A stretch of 64,000 nt of DNA, from contig JBGSJZ010000094.1 of assembly GCA_041741455.1 (NCBI GenBank), positions 24,291 to 88,290 of the forward strand. Direction: 5' to 3'. The stretch comes from CALESS01 sp041741455. Its GTDB lineage: Bacteria > Chloroflexota > Anaerolineae > Anaerolineales > Anaerolineaceae. The notes beneath the pieces were generated by a model, which worked only from the letters and a program-made list of their open reading frames with translations, searched no databases and was not told the origin of the DNA. The position numbers and the translations under genes were made by a program. Each line of letters starts with the position of its first letter. Within the stretch, counting starts at the first letter, position 1. This document shows, piece by piece, positions 34,731 through 43,661 of the stretch.

Positions 34731-37700
34731 ATGCGCATCTCCCGCCGTCTTTCGATTATTTTGACGATTGCCTTGGTGCTTGGCCTGCCAAGCCAGATTG
34801 CGCCAGTCCAGGCCCAAAGAAATTACGATTCGAAGGCTTCTTTGGTAGTAAATAGTAATGGGGATGAAATAGATGCTGCTATTGGGAATGGTGCCTGCAT
34901 GACGGTTACTGGAGTATGCACTCTTCGAGCCGCGATTGAAGAATCGAATGCACTGGTTGGTACAGACACAATCAGCTTTAGTGGCGACCTGACCATTCAA
35001 CCTGCAACTCCCCTCCCCCCCATCACAGATGGTGTGATCGTTACTGCAGTTGATCGAAATGTCACCATTAACAAACCTGCTGGCAGCACAGCTACCATCG
35101 GGTTGTACATCAATAGCGGGACGGAAGTAACGCGAATTCATCATTTAACCATATCAGGGTTTACGACTGGAATATATGTTAATGGCAGTAATAATTTTAT
35201 TGGCACCAAAGCAGATGGCACAAATGATGACAAAGAAGGCAATACCTTGATCCTTAACTCCGGAGAAGGCATTACTGTGGCAGGATCGAACAATATGATT
35301 GGGGGAAACTTTATTGGGATCAATTCGGCTGGAACCCCAAATCCCAATGGCACAGGTGTCAAAGTGTCTGGTTCTGCAAATTATATTGGAACCAATGGAG
35401 ATGGGGTGGGTGATGGCTGGGAGTTTAATATCATCTCAGCGAACACGGGTATGGGTATTGATGTTGTTAGCGGGGGAAGTGGAACCATTATCGCTGGTAA
35501 CACCATCGGCTTGAAATCTGGGGCAATCGCAGCTGCTGGCAACGGCTTGGATGGCATTCTGGTCAGCGGCGTAAATAACGTCCGCATCGGCACCAATGGG
35601 GATGGTGTGAGCGATGGTTGGGAGGGTAATAATATTGGCGCCAATGGCTTGCACGGAATCCGGATAGATATAGGATACGGGCATAAAATTTCCGGCAATA
35701 TCATTGGTGTGGGGGTTAATGGAGTGGCTTTAGGCAATGGCAGATCAGGCATCCAGCTTGGGCCGTCAGTATATGATTCAACCATCGGCGCGGACGAGAA
35801 CAATCCAACGTACAACACCAGCGAACGCAACATTATTTCCGGCAATCTCAATTCAGGCATCGACCTGCGGGGTTACCTGGTGCGGGTGGCTGGAAATTAT
35901 ATTGGCACTGATCCTGGCGGTACAGCAGACCGAGGCAACACGCAGAGTGGCGTCTACATTGAAGGCCACGACAATACAATTGGTACGGATGGCGACGGGA
36001 ATGCCGATCAACACGAATATAATGTAATTTCCGGAAATAATTTGTATGGTATCCTAATCGTCGGGACGACCGCCAACAATAACATCCTTGCTGGCAACAT
36101 CATCGGACTGAATGTAAGTGGGACTTTGGCGCTTGGTAACACCCTCTCCGGTATCAGCCTGCAGAACGGGCCATCCGGCACCCACATCGGGGTGGGTGGC
36201 ACCAGCACCGGCGATGCTGCTGAGCGCAACACCATCTCCGGTAATGGCAGCAGTGGGATTGCGGTTACCTCCGCCGGCAGCACCACCATCTGTGGCAATA
36301 ACATCGGGGTTGATATAAGCGGGACCTCGGATTTCGGCAATACCGTGAATGGGATTTTAATTGAGTCGGGCAACAACACCTCCATCACCATCGGGGTGCC
36401 AGATGGCGGACGCAGCACGCTGGGCAATGTGATCTCCGGCAACAATCAGAGCGGGATCAGGATCGAGGACGCAGACAACCACATCATCGCCGGCAACCTG
36501 ATTGGGACCAATGGCGGCGGTGACGGGGCCATCCCCAATGAGCAATATGGAATCCTGGTGAACAACAGTGCCAATATCCGCATTGGAACGGATGGTAACG
36601 GAACGACCGACAACCTGGAAGGCAATACGATTTCCGGCAATAAATTTAGCGGAATCGAGTTAAGCAATCCGGGAACAATTAATGCAGTGGTTGCCGGAAA
36701 CCGCATTGGCACCTGGCACAACGGTTATCTGGCTTTGCCCAACAACCAATACGGCATTCACCTGGTGGGTGACCCGGCCGGGACACGCATTGGCTCGAAC
36801 GGGGATGGAGTTTCAGATTATTACGAGCGCAATCTGGTTTCTGGAAACAGTCTGTATGGCATCCAGGTTCAATCCGCCCTGGCTACTTCCATCACCGGCA
36901 ACTTTATCGGCACAGATATTGAGGGCTACTATGCTGTACCCAATGGCCAGCATGGGATTGCAATTCAATCAACAGTCACCGGGGTAGTCACGATAGGTGT
37001 TCCGAATGGCGGAGTGAGCGCCCAGGGTAATTTGATCTCAGGCAATGGCAATGATGGCATCTGCATCAGCGGTTCCTCCAACCACATCGTTGCCGGGAAT
37101 TGGATCGGCACCAATGTCGATGTAGACCAAATGATTCCAAACGGGCAGAACGGTGTTCATATCCTGGATGCTTCCAACATCCGCATCGGTATGGATGGGA
37201 ACGGTGTGACCGATGCACAGGAGGGGAATGTGATTCATGGCAACGTCCAGGCAGGTGTTTTTATTGAGGGGGCAACTTCTCAGAATAACCGCATTTCCCG
37301 CAATTCCTTCTATGCGAATGGCACATTGGCGATCGACCTGGCGCCAGCCGGCCTGACGGCCAACGATGGCATGGACCTCGACAGCGGTTCCAACGGCCTG
37401 CAAAATCACCCGGTGCTGAGGACCGCTTTTTTCCCCTCGGCGAGTCAGGTGCGCATCCAGGGTGATTTCAATAGCACCCCCTCCAGTTATTTTTCCATCC
37501 AGTTCTACGCCAGCCTGCAGGCTGATCCGAGTGGCTTTGGAGAGGGCGAAATCTTCCTGACGGAGTTCAACCTGCTCACCGATGCCGGCGGCTCGGCCAG
37601 TTTCGACGAGATCATCCCGTTCAACCTGGGATCCGCCTATCAATACTTCAGCGCCATTGCTATCGCTGAGAATTTCAATACCTCCGAGTTTGGTCCTGCC

Positions 37701-37748
37701 GTGGAGGCAGTCACCTTCCCCATTTACTTGCCGACCATCCTGCGCTAG
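34731..37748 (+). CDS. Giant secreted parallel beta-helix protein
   Basis: A 1005-residue exported protein. The signal peptide (about 1-28, ending VQAQ) is followed by a CSLREA-type N-terminal motif (GVCTLRAAIEESNA) and about 20 beta-helix turns built on NxISGNxxxGI and IAGNxIGT units. Turns recur with an acidic insert such as GTDGDGNADQHE and GSNGDGVSDYYE, reminiscent of calcium loops. The last 100 residues form a separate beta domain and the protein ends FPIYLPTILR. Start ATG 34731 has GAAAGGA upstream; the 42-codon extension is rejected. Likely cell-surface adhesion or polysaccharide binding. Confidence 0.85.
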   Translation: MRISRRLSIILTIALVLGLPSQIAPVQAQRNYDSKASLVVNSNGDEIDAAIGNGACMTVTGVCTLRAAIEESNALVGTDTISFSGDLTIQPATPLPPITDGVIVTAVDRNVTINKPAGSTATIGLYINSGTEVTRIHHLTISGFTTGIYVNGSNNFIGTKADGTNDDKEGNTLILNSGEGITVAGSNNMIGGNFIGINSAGTPNPNGTGVKVSGSANYIGTNGDGVGDGWEFNIISANTGMGIDVVSGGSGTIIAGNTIGLKSGAIAAAGNGLDGILVSGVNNVRIGTNGDGVSDGWEGNNIGANGLHGIRIDIGYGHKISGNIIGVGVNGVALGNGRSGIQLGPSVYDSTIGADENNPTYNTSERNIISGNLNSGIDLRGYLVRVAGNYIGTDPGGTADRGNTQSGVYIEGHDNTIGTDGDGNADQHEYNVISGNNLYGILIVGTTANNNILAGNIIGLNVSGTLALGNTLSGISLQNGPSGTHIGVGGTSTGDAAERNTISGNGSSGIAVTSAGSTTICGNNIGVDISGTSDFGNTVNGILIESGNNTSITIGVPDGGRSTLGNVISGNNQSGIRIEDADNHIIAGNLIGTNGGGDGAIPNEQYGILVNNSANIRIGTDGNGTTDNLEGNTISGNKFSGIELSNPGTINAVVAGNRIGTWHNGYLALPNNQYGIHLVGDPAGTRIGSNGDGVSDYYERNLVSGNSLYGIQVQSALATSITGNFIGTDIEGYYAVPNGQHGIAIQSTVTGVVTIGVPNGGVSAQGNLISGNGNDGICISGSSNHIVAGNWIGTNVDVDQMIPNGQNGVHILDASNIRIGMDGNGVTDAQEGNVIHGNVQAGVFIEGATSQNNRISRNSFYANGTLAIDLAPAGLTANDGMDLDSGSNGLQNHPVLRTAFFPSASQVRIQGDFNSTPSSYFSIQFYASLQADPSGFGEGEIFLTEFNLLTDAGGSASFDEIIPFNLGSAYQYFSAIAIAENFNTSEFGPAVEAVTFPIYLPTILR

Positions 37749-37755
37749 ACCACAC

Positions 37756-37787
37756 ACGGGCTGCACCTGCGACCAGGTGCAGCCCGT
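37756..37787 (+). terminator. Strong hairpin after the beta-helix gene
   Basis: A 14-bp perfect stem (37756-37769 with 37774-37787, loop CGAC). There is no U-tract, so it may act as a transcript-end stabiliser. Confidence 0.5.
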
Positions 37788-37839
37788 CTCTGATGTCATA
37801 TTGGGCGCGTTCCCAACGCATCTTTGCCTATGCTCACCC

Positions 37840-37860
37840 GTAGTAACGACGTCAGTCGTT
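37840..37860. repeat. GTAGT(A/C)ACGACGTNAGTCGT palindrome, copy 2
   Basis: CGTAGTAACGACGTCAGTCGTT: AACGAC (37845-37850) pairs with GTCGTT (37855-37860). See copy 1. Confidence 0.5.
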
Positions 37861-37900
37861 CTGGATGACATACGCCATCACTACGAATACTATGTAAAAT

Positions 37901-37931
37901 AAAACGAATGCGTGTTGCCAGCATTCGTTTT
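37901..37931. terminator. Bidirectional terminator
   Basis: An 11-bp stem (AAAACGAATGC at 37901-37911 with 37921-37931). The minus-strand exit reads TTTTATTTT, suitable for ending the PH-domain gene; the plus side also has TTTT. Confidence 0.75.
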
Positions 37932-37955
37932 AATAGGAGATATCCTGGTTATAGC

Positions 37956-38582
37956 CTACAGCTTTCCCAGCAACTGCGCTTTCTTGGCCTGGAATTCTTC
38001 TTCGCTGATCACGCCCTGCTTCCTCAAATTGTCCAACTGCCCAATCAACGTCGGGATGTCCGGGCTGGATTGCACCATCTGGGTGGGAACCTCCAACTTT
38101 TCCTTGGCATCCAACATGGCAGTCTTGAATTGAATCGGTTTGGCGATCATTATAAACTTGTTGATGCCTAGTTCCGATGCGGTCATAATCTCAATATCGC
38201 CGAAGTCGAAGATGCGTCCGAAGAAACTTTGCTTCATCTTCACATCATTGACCTTTTCAAGCGAAGAATCGGTTACATTCTTGTTGATGATGCCATCAAT
38301 CTGGATAATCCGGCGGTTGGTGACGACAAACGAATAGTTGGAATACTTCAACACATCCCAGAATAGGCTGGCAAAAGGCAGGATGATCAGCAAGTACAAC
38401 CAGGGCAGCCAGGGATAATCGGCTGGAGGTAATGTGGCAACCCCCAATGAAACCAGCACCAGGATGGCGATAATCATGATCCCTTCCACAAAGATGGCAC
38501 GCAGCAGGACGAACCAGTGATGGCGGGTGACCAGGATGATCTCTTCTAGTTGACCGAGAACACTTTTTAAATAATGACTCAT
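37956..38582 (-). CDS. Membrane PH-domain protein with SHOCT tail
   Basis: A 208-residue protein. Two adjacent transmembrane segments (about residues 25-47 and 57-77) are followed by a bacterial PH domain (YSFVVTNRRIIQIDGIINK, DSSLEKVNDVKMKQSFFGRIFDFGDIEIMTA) and a C-terminal SHOCT motif (LIGQLDNLRKQGVISEEEFQAKKAQLL). Such proteins are membrane-stress or scaffold components of unknown function. AAGGAG precedes ATG. Confidence 0.85.
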   Translation of the reverse strand: MSHYLKSVLGQLEEIILVTRHHWFVLLRAIFVEGIMIIAILVLVSLGVATLPPADYPWLPWLYLLIILPFASLFWDVLKYSNYSFVVTNRRIIQIDGIINKNVTDSSLEKVNDVKMKQSFFGRIFDFGDIEIMTASELGINKFIMIAKPIQFKTAMLDAKEKLEVPTQMVQSSPDIPTLIGQLDNLRKQGVISEEEFQAKKAQLLGKL

Positions 38583-38746
38583 GAGGTTGCTCCTTGTTTG
38601 ATTTTTCTGGTTGCACCGGCCCCTTGCGGATCACCTCCGCAGGGAATCAGACCGAGTGCAATCAGTAAATGCCCTGAGAATGACGTAGATTTATAGAGAA
38701 GATTAAGCTTTATTATAGCTATTTTCTCCAGAATCAACAGCGGTAC

Positions 38747-38776
38747 TTGACATAAATCCCTCGGATGGGATAGGAT
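38747..38776 (+). promoter_or_regulatory. Promoter of the WD40-like lipoprotein gene
   Basis: TTGACA (38747-38752), 18-base spacer, TAGGAT (38771-38776). It is 28 bases ahead of ATG 38805 and leaves room for GGAAAGGA. Confidence 0.6.
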
Positions 38777-38804
38777 ACCTTTACATTCTGGAAAGGAATT
38801 TCTG

Positions 38805-39923
38805 ATGAAACTTCTCTCCCGCTGCCTTCTGTTGCTGATCCTGGTTGCCTCCCTGGTGGCCTGCAAACCGACTCCCACCCCCATGCCAACGGTCGCACCG
38901 ACCGTGCCACCCACCGAGACCGCCACCACTCCGCCCACTGAAACGCCCCTTCCGCCCACGGATACGCCGACCGCAGAACCGACAGTCGCTCCGGATTATT
39001 CGGGCAGCGAAGGTTTGACGGCTGGGAATATTGCCAGCGCCGTGGAGTTGGGTCGGTTGGAGTTGCCCTTCGCCTCGAAAATCTACTGGACGAACGACGC
39101 GGTCAAGATCGGGATTTCGTTGGAAAATAGCTTTCAGCAGTACGATGCCCGATTTCTCACCCTGTTGGCCGAATTGCCTAAACGGGTAATGGATGTCAGC
39201 TCGGATGGCACGCTGGCCGCCATTTCTCCTGATATCCAGGCACTCGAAATCTGGGATATCAATCTCGGCACCGTATTGTTATCCAAGGATATTGATTTCC
39301 CGTTTGGCGGCGCAAGTTTCTCGCCGGATGGCAGCCGGGTAATGCTGCCCTCGATGGAAGAATGGGCGGGGGTCATGTTCTCCACAGTCGATGGCAGCCT
39401 GCAGGGCGAAGTAACCGGTTTTGAGACGGCTGCCCCGGTCTATAATGTCAGTTATGGCCCGGATGGTACCCAGGCGATCTGGTTTTCCCGAGCCACCCTG
39501 CAAATCAGTGATCTTTCCACTGGAATACTGGGTCTGCAATTCAACCACATGGATTTCATCAACTCCTGGGTGCTGTCTCCCCAGCGCGACCTGTTGGTGA
39601 CTGCTACCTATGGTGAAGTTGCTGGTGTTTATCAGCCAGTGATCTATCTGTGGAATATCGAGACCGGCGAGAACAACATCAAACTCACCCCCGGGGAGAT
39701 CATCAACGGCCTGGGATTAGACCCGGGCGGCTACCTGCTGGCCGCCGGTGCCCCCGCTCATGTGTTGATCTATGACCTGGCGGATGCCAGCCAGATCGCC
39801 CAGTTACCGCTGCCCGGCGCTGAAACGGTGACCGATATCGCTTTTGCCCCGGATGGCAAAACCCTGGCTGTGCTGGCCCCGACCGCCACCGGTACCACCC
39901 TGACCTTGTGGGGTATCCCTTAG
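38805..39923 (+). CDS. Lipoprotein with beta-propeller (WD40-like) domain
   Basis: A 372-residue protein: lipoprotein signal (SLVAC, Cys20), Pro/Thr-rich linker to about residue 65, then WD40-type blades (DGTLAAISPDIQALEIWDI, FSPDGSRVML, YGPDGTQAIW, APDGKTLAVLAP). Probably a surface protein-interaction scaffold. It ends one base before the murJ start, so translation is probably coupled. Confidence 0.82.
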   Translation: MKLLSRCLLLLILVASLVACKPTPTPMPTVAPTVPPTETATTPPTETPLPPTDTPTAEPTVAPDYSGSEGLTAGNIASAVELGRLELPFASKIYWTNDAVKIGISLENSFQQYDARFLTLLAELPKRVMDVSSDGTLAAISPDIQALEIWDINLGTVLLSKDIDFPFGGASFSPDGSRVMLPSMEEWAGVMFSTVDGSLQGEVTGFETAAPVYNVSYGPDGTQAIWFSRATLQISDLSTGILGLQFNHMDFINSWVLSPQRDLLVTATYGEVAGVYQPVIYLWNIETGENNIKLTPGEIINGLGLDPGGYLLAAGAPAHVLIYDLADASQIAQLPLPGAETVTDIAFAPDGKTLAVLAPTATGTTLTLWGIP

Positions 39924-39924
39924 G

Positions 39925-41517
39925 TTGAACGACACTCCCGCCCCAGCGCCTTCGGCTGGCCAGCAGATCGCCCGTGCCGCCAGTGTGGTCATGCCTGCTA
40001 TGGTGCTCAGCCAGTTGGTCGGCCTGTTGGCCAAGTCGCTGGCCGGCTGGACCTTTGGGGCCGGTAGCGAGCTGGACACCTTCTTCACCGCCAACCGCTT
40101 TGCCGAAATTCTCTTCAACCTGGTGGCGGGTGGAGCGTTGGCTTCAGCTTTCATCCCGACGTTCACGGCCTTCCTGGTCAAGCAGGAACGCCGCTCCGCC
40201 TGGAAATTACTTTCTTCTCTGGCCAACCTGGTCACCCTGGTCATGCTGGCGGTTGGCACCCTTTCCTTCATTTTCTCTGATTGGATTGTCGTTCATGTGC
40301 TGGCGCGCGGCTTCACCGACCCGGCTCAGCAGCAATTGGCAGCCCATTTGCTGCGTATTCAGCTTCCCTCTGCGCTGATCTTCGGTCTGAGCGGACTGGT
40401 GATGGGCTCGCTCAATGCCCACCAACGATTTTTGCTGCCCGCCCTGGCGCCGGCCATGTACTCGCTGGGCTGGATCGGTGGGGCGGTGCTGCTCGAACCT
40501 TATCTTGGCATTGACGGCTTGGCCTGGGGTGTGCTGATCGGTGCATTGCTGCACCTGGGTATTCAAATCCCGGCCCTCGTCCAGCTGCCGAAGGTGCGCT
40601 ATTCTGTCACCCTCGGCCTCAAGATGCCCGCTGTGCGGGAAGTGGCCCGCCTGATGGCTCCCCGCCTGGTCGGCGTGGCAGCCGTTCAGCTCAATTTCTG
40701 GCTCAATACGGTTCTGGCCTCCGGGCAGCCGGCTGGTTCGCTGACTGGCATTAACCTGGCGTTGCCGTTGATGCTGATGCCGGAAGCCGCCATCGCCCAG
40801 TCAGTGGCCATCGCAGCCTTGCCCACGTTCTCCGCTCAGGTTGCCCGTGGTCATAAGGACGAAATGCAAGCCGCCCTGGCCTCCTCGCTGCGCGCTGTAC
40901 TGTTGCTGGCCATCCCGGCCACACTCGGGCTGATCCTGTTGCGTACTCCCCTGGTTGCGCTGGTTTATCAGCGCGGCGTCTTTACAGCGGATCAAAGCGT
41001 TCTGGTATCCTGGGCTTTGCTCTGGTATGCTGCCGGATTGGTTGGCCATTCGATGGTGGAAATCGTCAGCCGTTCGTTTTACGCCCTTAACGACACCAAA
41101 ACTCCTGTAGCCATTGGGGTGGCGGCCATGGCCTTGAACTTTGGCCTGAGCCTGGCTTTTGCCGCCCTCTTCCAGCGTATCGGCTGGATGCCGCACGGCG
41201 GTCTGGCGTTCGCCAATTCCGCAGCCACCTTCCTGGAGGCAGCCGCCATGCTCTTTGTAATGCGCCGTCGCCTGAATGGCCTGCAGACTGGCCGAATTCT
41301 ACGCGGGGTGCTCAAATCCTTGCTGGCCACTGCGGGTATGTCCGCTGTCTTGCTCGGCTGGCTGGCTCTCTCCCGAGGTTGGGGATCCGGCCTCATCACC
41401 CTTGGCGCCATCGCCCTCAGCCTGCCGGTCTATGTTGGCCTGCTGGTCCTGCTGCGTACGCAGGAAGTTCGCATGTTATGGAACGCCATTCGCCGCCGCA
41501 TATCCCCCTCTTCTTAA
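39925..41517 (+). CDS. murJ: Lipid II flippase MurJ
   Basis: A 530-residue MVF/MOP-family protein with about 14 transmembrane helices that exports peptidoglycan precursor. Family regions include VLSQLVGLLAKSLAGWTFGAGSELDTFFTANRF, NAHQRFLLPALAPAMYSLGWI, and ALNDTKTPVAIGVAAMALNFGLSL. The start is TTG 39925, one base after the upstream stop; no ATG is available nearby. Its partner is the lipoprotein upstream, which could reflect a cell-envelope function. Length normal. Confidence 0.92.
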   Translation: MNDTPAPAPSAGQQIARAASVVMPAMVLSQLVGLLAKSLAGWTFGAGSELDTFFTANRFAEILFNLVAGGALASAFIPTFTAFLVKQERRSAWKLLSSLANLVTLVMLAVGTLSFIFSDWIVVHVLARGFTDPAQQQLAAHLLRIQLPSALIFGLSGLVMGSLNAHQRFLLPALAPAMYSLGWIGGAVLLEPYLGIDGLAWGVLIGALLHLGIQIPALVQLPKVRYSVTLGLKMPAVREVARLMAPRLVGVAAVQLNFWLNTVLASGQPAGSLTGINLALPLMLMPEAAIAQSVAIAALPTFSAQVARGHKDEMQAALASSLRAVLLLAIPATLGLILLRTPLVALVYQRGVFTADQSVLVSWALLWYAAGLVGHSMVEIVSRSFYALNDTKTPVAIGVAAMALNFGLSLAFAALFQRIGWMPHGGLAFANSAATFLEAAAMLFVMRRRLNGLQTGRILRGVLKSLLATAGMSAVLLGWLALSRGWGSGLITLGAIALSLPVYVGLLVLLRTQEVRMLWNAIRRRISPSS

Positions 41518-41586
41518 CAAAGCGCCCCTGAAGGGGGCGGGAGAGGGGATTAGTTAATAAAATATAAGGATAATCTAGGAGGAAAC

Positions 41587-42330
41587 ATGCCAGAAACTAT
41601 CGGTCAAGAATTCATGCGCAGAACCGGCCCCCGGGGAAGACGCCTACAAACCGCCCAGGAACGGGGCGAGCCCCAACCGCCACTGGAACTACCCTACGAC
41701 CCCCAGGCTCCCCTCATTGATCTGCCTGACCCGCTGGCGACCGAAATCCAACCGCTGGATGTGCGGACTGCCATCGCATTGCGCCGCTCTCTGCGTAAGT
41801 ACGCTGGAGAGCCAATCAGCCTGGCGGAGCTGTCCTTCCTGCTGTGGGCTACCCAGGGTATTAAAAAAGTTACCAGCCGACCGGTCACTCTGCGCACCGT
41901 ACCCTCGGCTGGCGCTCGCCATGCCTTTGAAACCCTGCTGCTGGTCAACCATGTGGAAGGCCTGGAACCCGGCCTTTACCGCTTTGCTGCCGTCGAACAT
42001 GCCCTGCTGCGCCTGGACGTGCCGGACGCCAACGCCCGCATCACCCATGCCTGCCTGGAGCAAAGCCAGGTGCTGACCAGCGCCGTCACCTTCATCTGGG
42101 TGGCCGTGGTGGAGCGGATGAAATACCGCTACGGCCAGCGCGGCTACCGTTACCTGCATCTGGATGCCGGGCACGTCTGCCAGAATCTCTACACGGCCGC
42201 CGAGGTCATCCGCTGCGGGGTGTGCGCCATTGCGGCGTTCAATGATGATGAATTGAATGGTGTGCTGAGCCTGGATGGCGAGGAGCAGTTCGCCATCTAT
42301 CTGGGCTCGCTCGGTCGTCAGCCTGCCTGA
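41587..42330 (+). CDS. SagB-type nitroreductase-family oxidoreductase
   Basis: A 247-residue FMN oxidoreductase of the SagB/ThcOx branch: DVRTAIALRRSLRKYAGEPISLAELSFLLWATQG, TVPSAGARHAFETLLLVN, GLYRF and HLDAGHVCQNLYTAAE. In peptide natural-product clusters such enzymes oxidise azolines, but no YcaO or precursor peptide is visible here, so the role is open; other stand-alone members are common. AGGAGG precedes ATG. The stop overlaps that of the convergent CYTH gene by 13 bases. Confidence 0.85.
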   Translation: MPETIGQEFMRRTGPRGRRLQTAQERGEPQPPLELPYDPQAPLIDLPDPLATEIQPLDVRTAIALRRSLRKYAGEPISLAELSFLLWATQGIKKVTSRPVTLRTVPSAGARHAFETLLLVNHVEGLEPGLYRFAAVEHALLRLDVPDANARITHACLEQSQVLTSAVTFIWVAVVERMKYRYGQRGYRYLHLDAGHVCQNLYTAAEVIRCGVCAIAAFNDDELNGVLSLDGEEQFAIYLGSLGRQPA

Positions 42331-42938
42331 TCTGAAAACCTCAAGCCGATGGCTGTCAGATCCCCTTGCCAGTCCGTTAGTTCAGTAAAGGTCAGGTTTT
42401 CTGTCTGCAAGCCGACTGCCGCTTTCAGGCGCAGGAACAAACCAAGATAGCTTTCAGCGCAGCGGGCATCCCAGTCCAGCCCTAGCCGCCTGGCAATTTG
42501 AAAGATCTCATCTGCACTGCTGGCTTCAATCTCGATAAACGATCCAAATGGTAATTCATCCAGCACCACTTCCGTGCTCCCCAGCGCGTAGGTGGTGCGA
42601 TATTTTTCGTAGGAAACAGCCAGGATAAACCCCAGTGCCTCCAGGAACTGGCGGGCGGCCTGGTAGTCGCTGACCTCAAACTCGATCTCTTGCCGGTTGC
42701 TGACGGTTTCCCCCGCGGCTTGCGGCCCTTTGAAAGTTAGGCGGGCAACCGTATCCATCCGCAGGCGCAACGCCTGGCGGCTAATGCTCAGTCGGCCGTC
42801 TGGCGTATCAAAGCGCAGGTTGATCTCCTTGACGCGCGGGCTGACCAGATCCCCGCCCACGGCCTGCAAGCGCCGTTCAATGGCGGAAAGATTCTTCACG
42901 TAAAATTTGGCCTCAATTTCCTGCCCACCATTTTTCAT
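42318..42938 (-). CDS. CYTH-domain protein (class IV adenylate cyclase-like)
   Basis: A 206-residue triphosphate tunnel enzyme relative. The signature ExExK is EIEAKF at the N-terminus, with arginine/lysine-rich barrel strands (LRLRMDTVARLTFKGP, RQEIEFEV, EKYRTTYAL, VVLDELPFGSFIEIE). CyaB-type cyclases and thiamine triphosphatases share this pattern, so the substrate is not assigned. GGGAG precedes ATG 42938, which overlaps the upstream stop (ATGA). Confidence 0.87.
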   Translation of the reverse strand: MKNGGQEIEAKFYVKNLSAIERRLQAVGGDLVSPRVKEINLRFDTPDGRLSISRQALRLRMDTVARLTFKGPQAAGETVSNRQEIEFEVSDYQAARQFLEALGFILAVSYEKYRTTYALGSTEVVLDELPFGSFIEIEASSADEIFQIARRLGLDWDARCAESYLGLFLRLKAAVGLQTENLTFTELTDWQGDLTAIGLRFSDQAG

Positions 42939-43384
42939 TGGTTTTCTCCCGTCACATCTTGCGTATCCTGGTCCATTTCTCTTAAATACTGCCGCACCGG
43001 GCGCAGCCACAGCCCGCCCAGAACCAAGCCCAGAATCAAGAGGCTCATAATGGCTGCAAACGGCCAGTTGACTTTGGCTGCCGGGTTTTGACTGATCAGC
43101 ATCTTGTCGATCCAGAACCAGGCAAAGTAGAAAAACGCCAGCCCGCGCCCCAGCCGGCCGGCTTTGCGCCAGCCGAACCATAACCCAAGCGTAACGGCCA
43201 GCCCGCTCAACCCATAGACTGCCCCGGTCAACACCAGGTAACCCGGTCCTGGGCGTAACCCTACCGATTGCAGCAGATTCCAATCTGTCAGTGCCTGCCA
43301 GCCGCGCAGGAATCCGTTAAAGGCGAACAACAAGAAACCAAAGGCAATCAGATACATAACCCAGGGACGGCGAGGAGCTTTCAT
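42935..43384 (-). CDS. Four-helix membrane protein coupled to the CYTH gene
   Basis: A 149-residue membrane protein with four predicted transmembrane helices and several Trp/Arg residues at the helix ends. ATG 43384 is preferred; on the minus strand TACAAT (43392-43397) ends exactly seven bases upstream and no ribosome site is present, so a leaderless mRNA is possible. A 14-codon longer form starting at 43426 is the alternative. Not recognised as a family. Confidence 0.7.
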   Translation of the reverse strand: MKAPRRPWVMYLIAFGFLLFAFNGFLRGWQALTDWNLLQSVGLRPGPGYLVLTGAVYGLSGLAVTLGLWFGWRKAGRLGRGLAFFYFAWFWIDKMLISQNPAAKVNWPFAAIMSLLILGLVLGGLWLRPVRQYLREMDQDTQDVTGENQ

Positions 43385-43429
43385 GGCTTTGATTGTACCT
43401 GAGGCGGGCATATTTTGCTGACCCAAATC

Positions 43430-43458
43430 TTGCCAAAGAAGGGGGGAGCGGGTATAAT
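43430..43458 (+). promoter_or_regulatory. Promoter of tRNA-Val
   Basis: TTGCCA (43430-43435), 17-base spacer, TATAAT (43453-43458); the tRNA begins 13 bases downstream. Confidence 0.8.
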
Positions 43459-43470
43459 CTGGTTGTTCTT

Positions 43471-43545
<75 letters not shown>

Positions 43546-43553
43546 CAAAAAAT

Positions 43554-43578
43554 GACCTTGGAAAAGGTCGTTTTTCTT
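43554..43578 (+). terminator. Terminator of tRNA-Val
   Basis: GACCTT-GGAA-AAGGTC (43554-43569) followed by GTTTTTCTTT. Nine bases after the tRNA. Confidence 0.85.
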
Positions 43579-43580
43579 TA

Positions 43581-43630
43581 AGGTTCGGAGGCACCCACAA
43601 GAGGTGTTTTATTCGAGCCTCTCGTGCCCA
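43581..43630 (+). pseudogene. tRNA-Val 3'-end remnant (possible attachment-site scar)
   Basis: AGGTTCGGAGG (43581-43591) and TTCGAGCCTCTCGTGCCCA (43612-43630) reproduce the T arm and 3' acceptor strand of the tRNA-Val just upstream, with 20 foreign bases between the two parts and two small differences. Partial 3'-end tRNA copies next to a tRNA are the usual mark of site-specific integration. No integrase is present nearby. Confidence 0.6.
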
Positions 43631-43637
43631 CTCAGAC

Positions 43638-43661
43638 AGTCAGTGAAAGCTGGCTGTTTTT
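43638..43661 (+). terminator. Terminator-like hairpin related to the one at 46267
   Basis: AGTCAG-TGAAAG-CTGGCT followed by GTTTTT. The sequence AGTCAGNGAAAGCTGNCTNTTTTT is shared with the terminator at 46267-46291. Confidence 0.6.

Noticed and set aside
41587..42330. SagB-like gene as part of a thiazole/oxazole-modified peptide cluster
   Set aside because: No YcaO, ocin-ThiF or precursor peptide gene is nearby.
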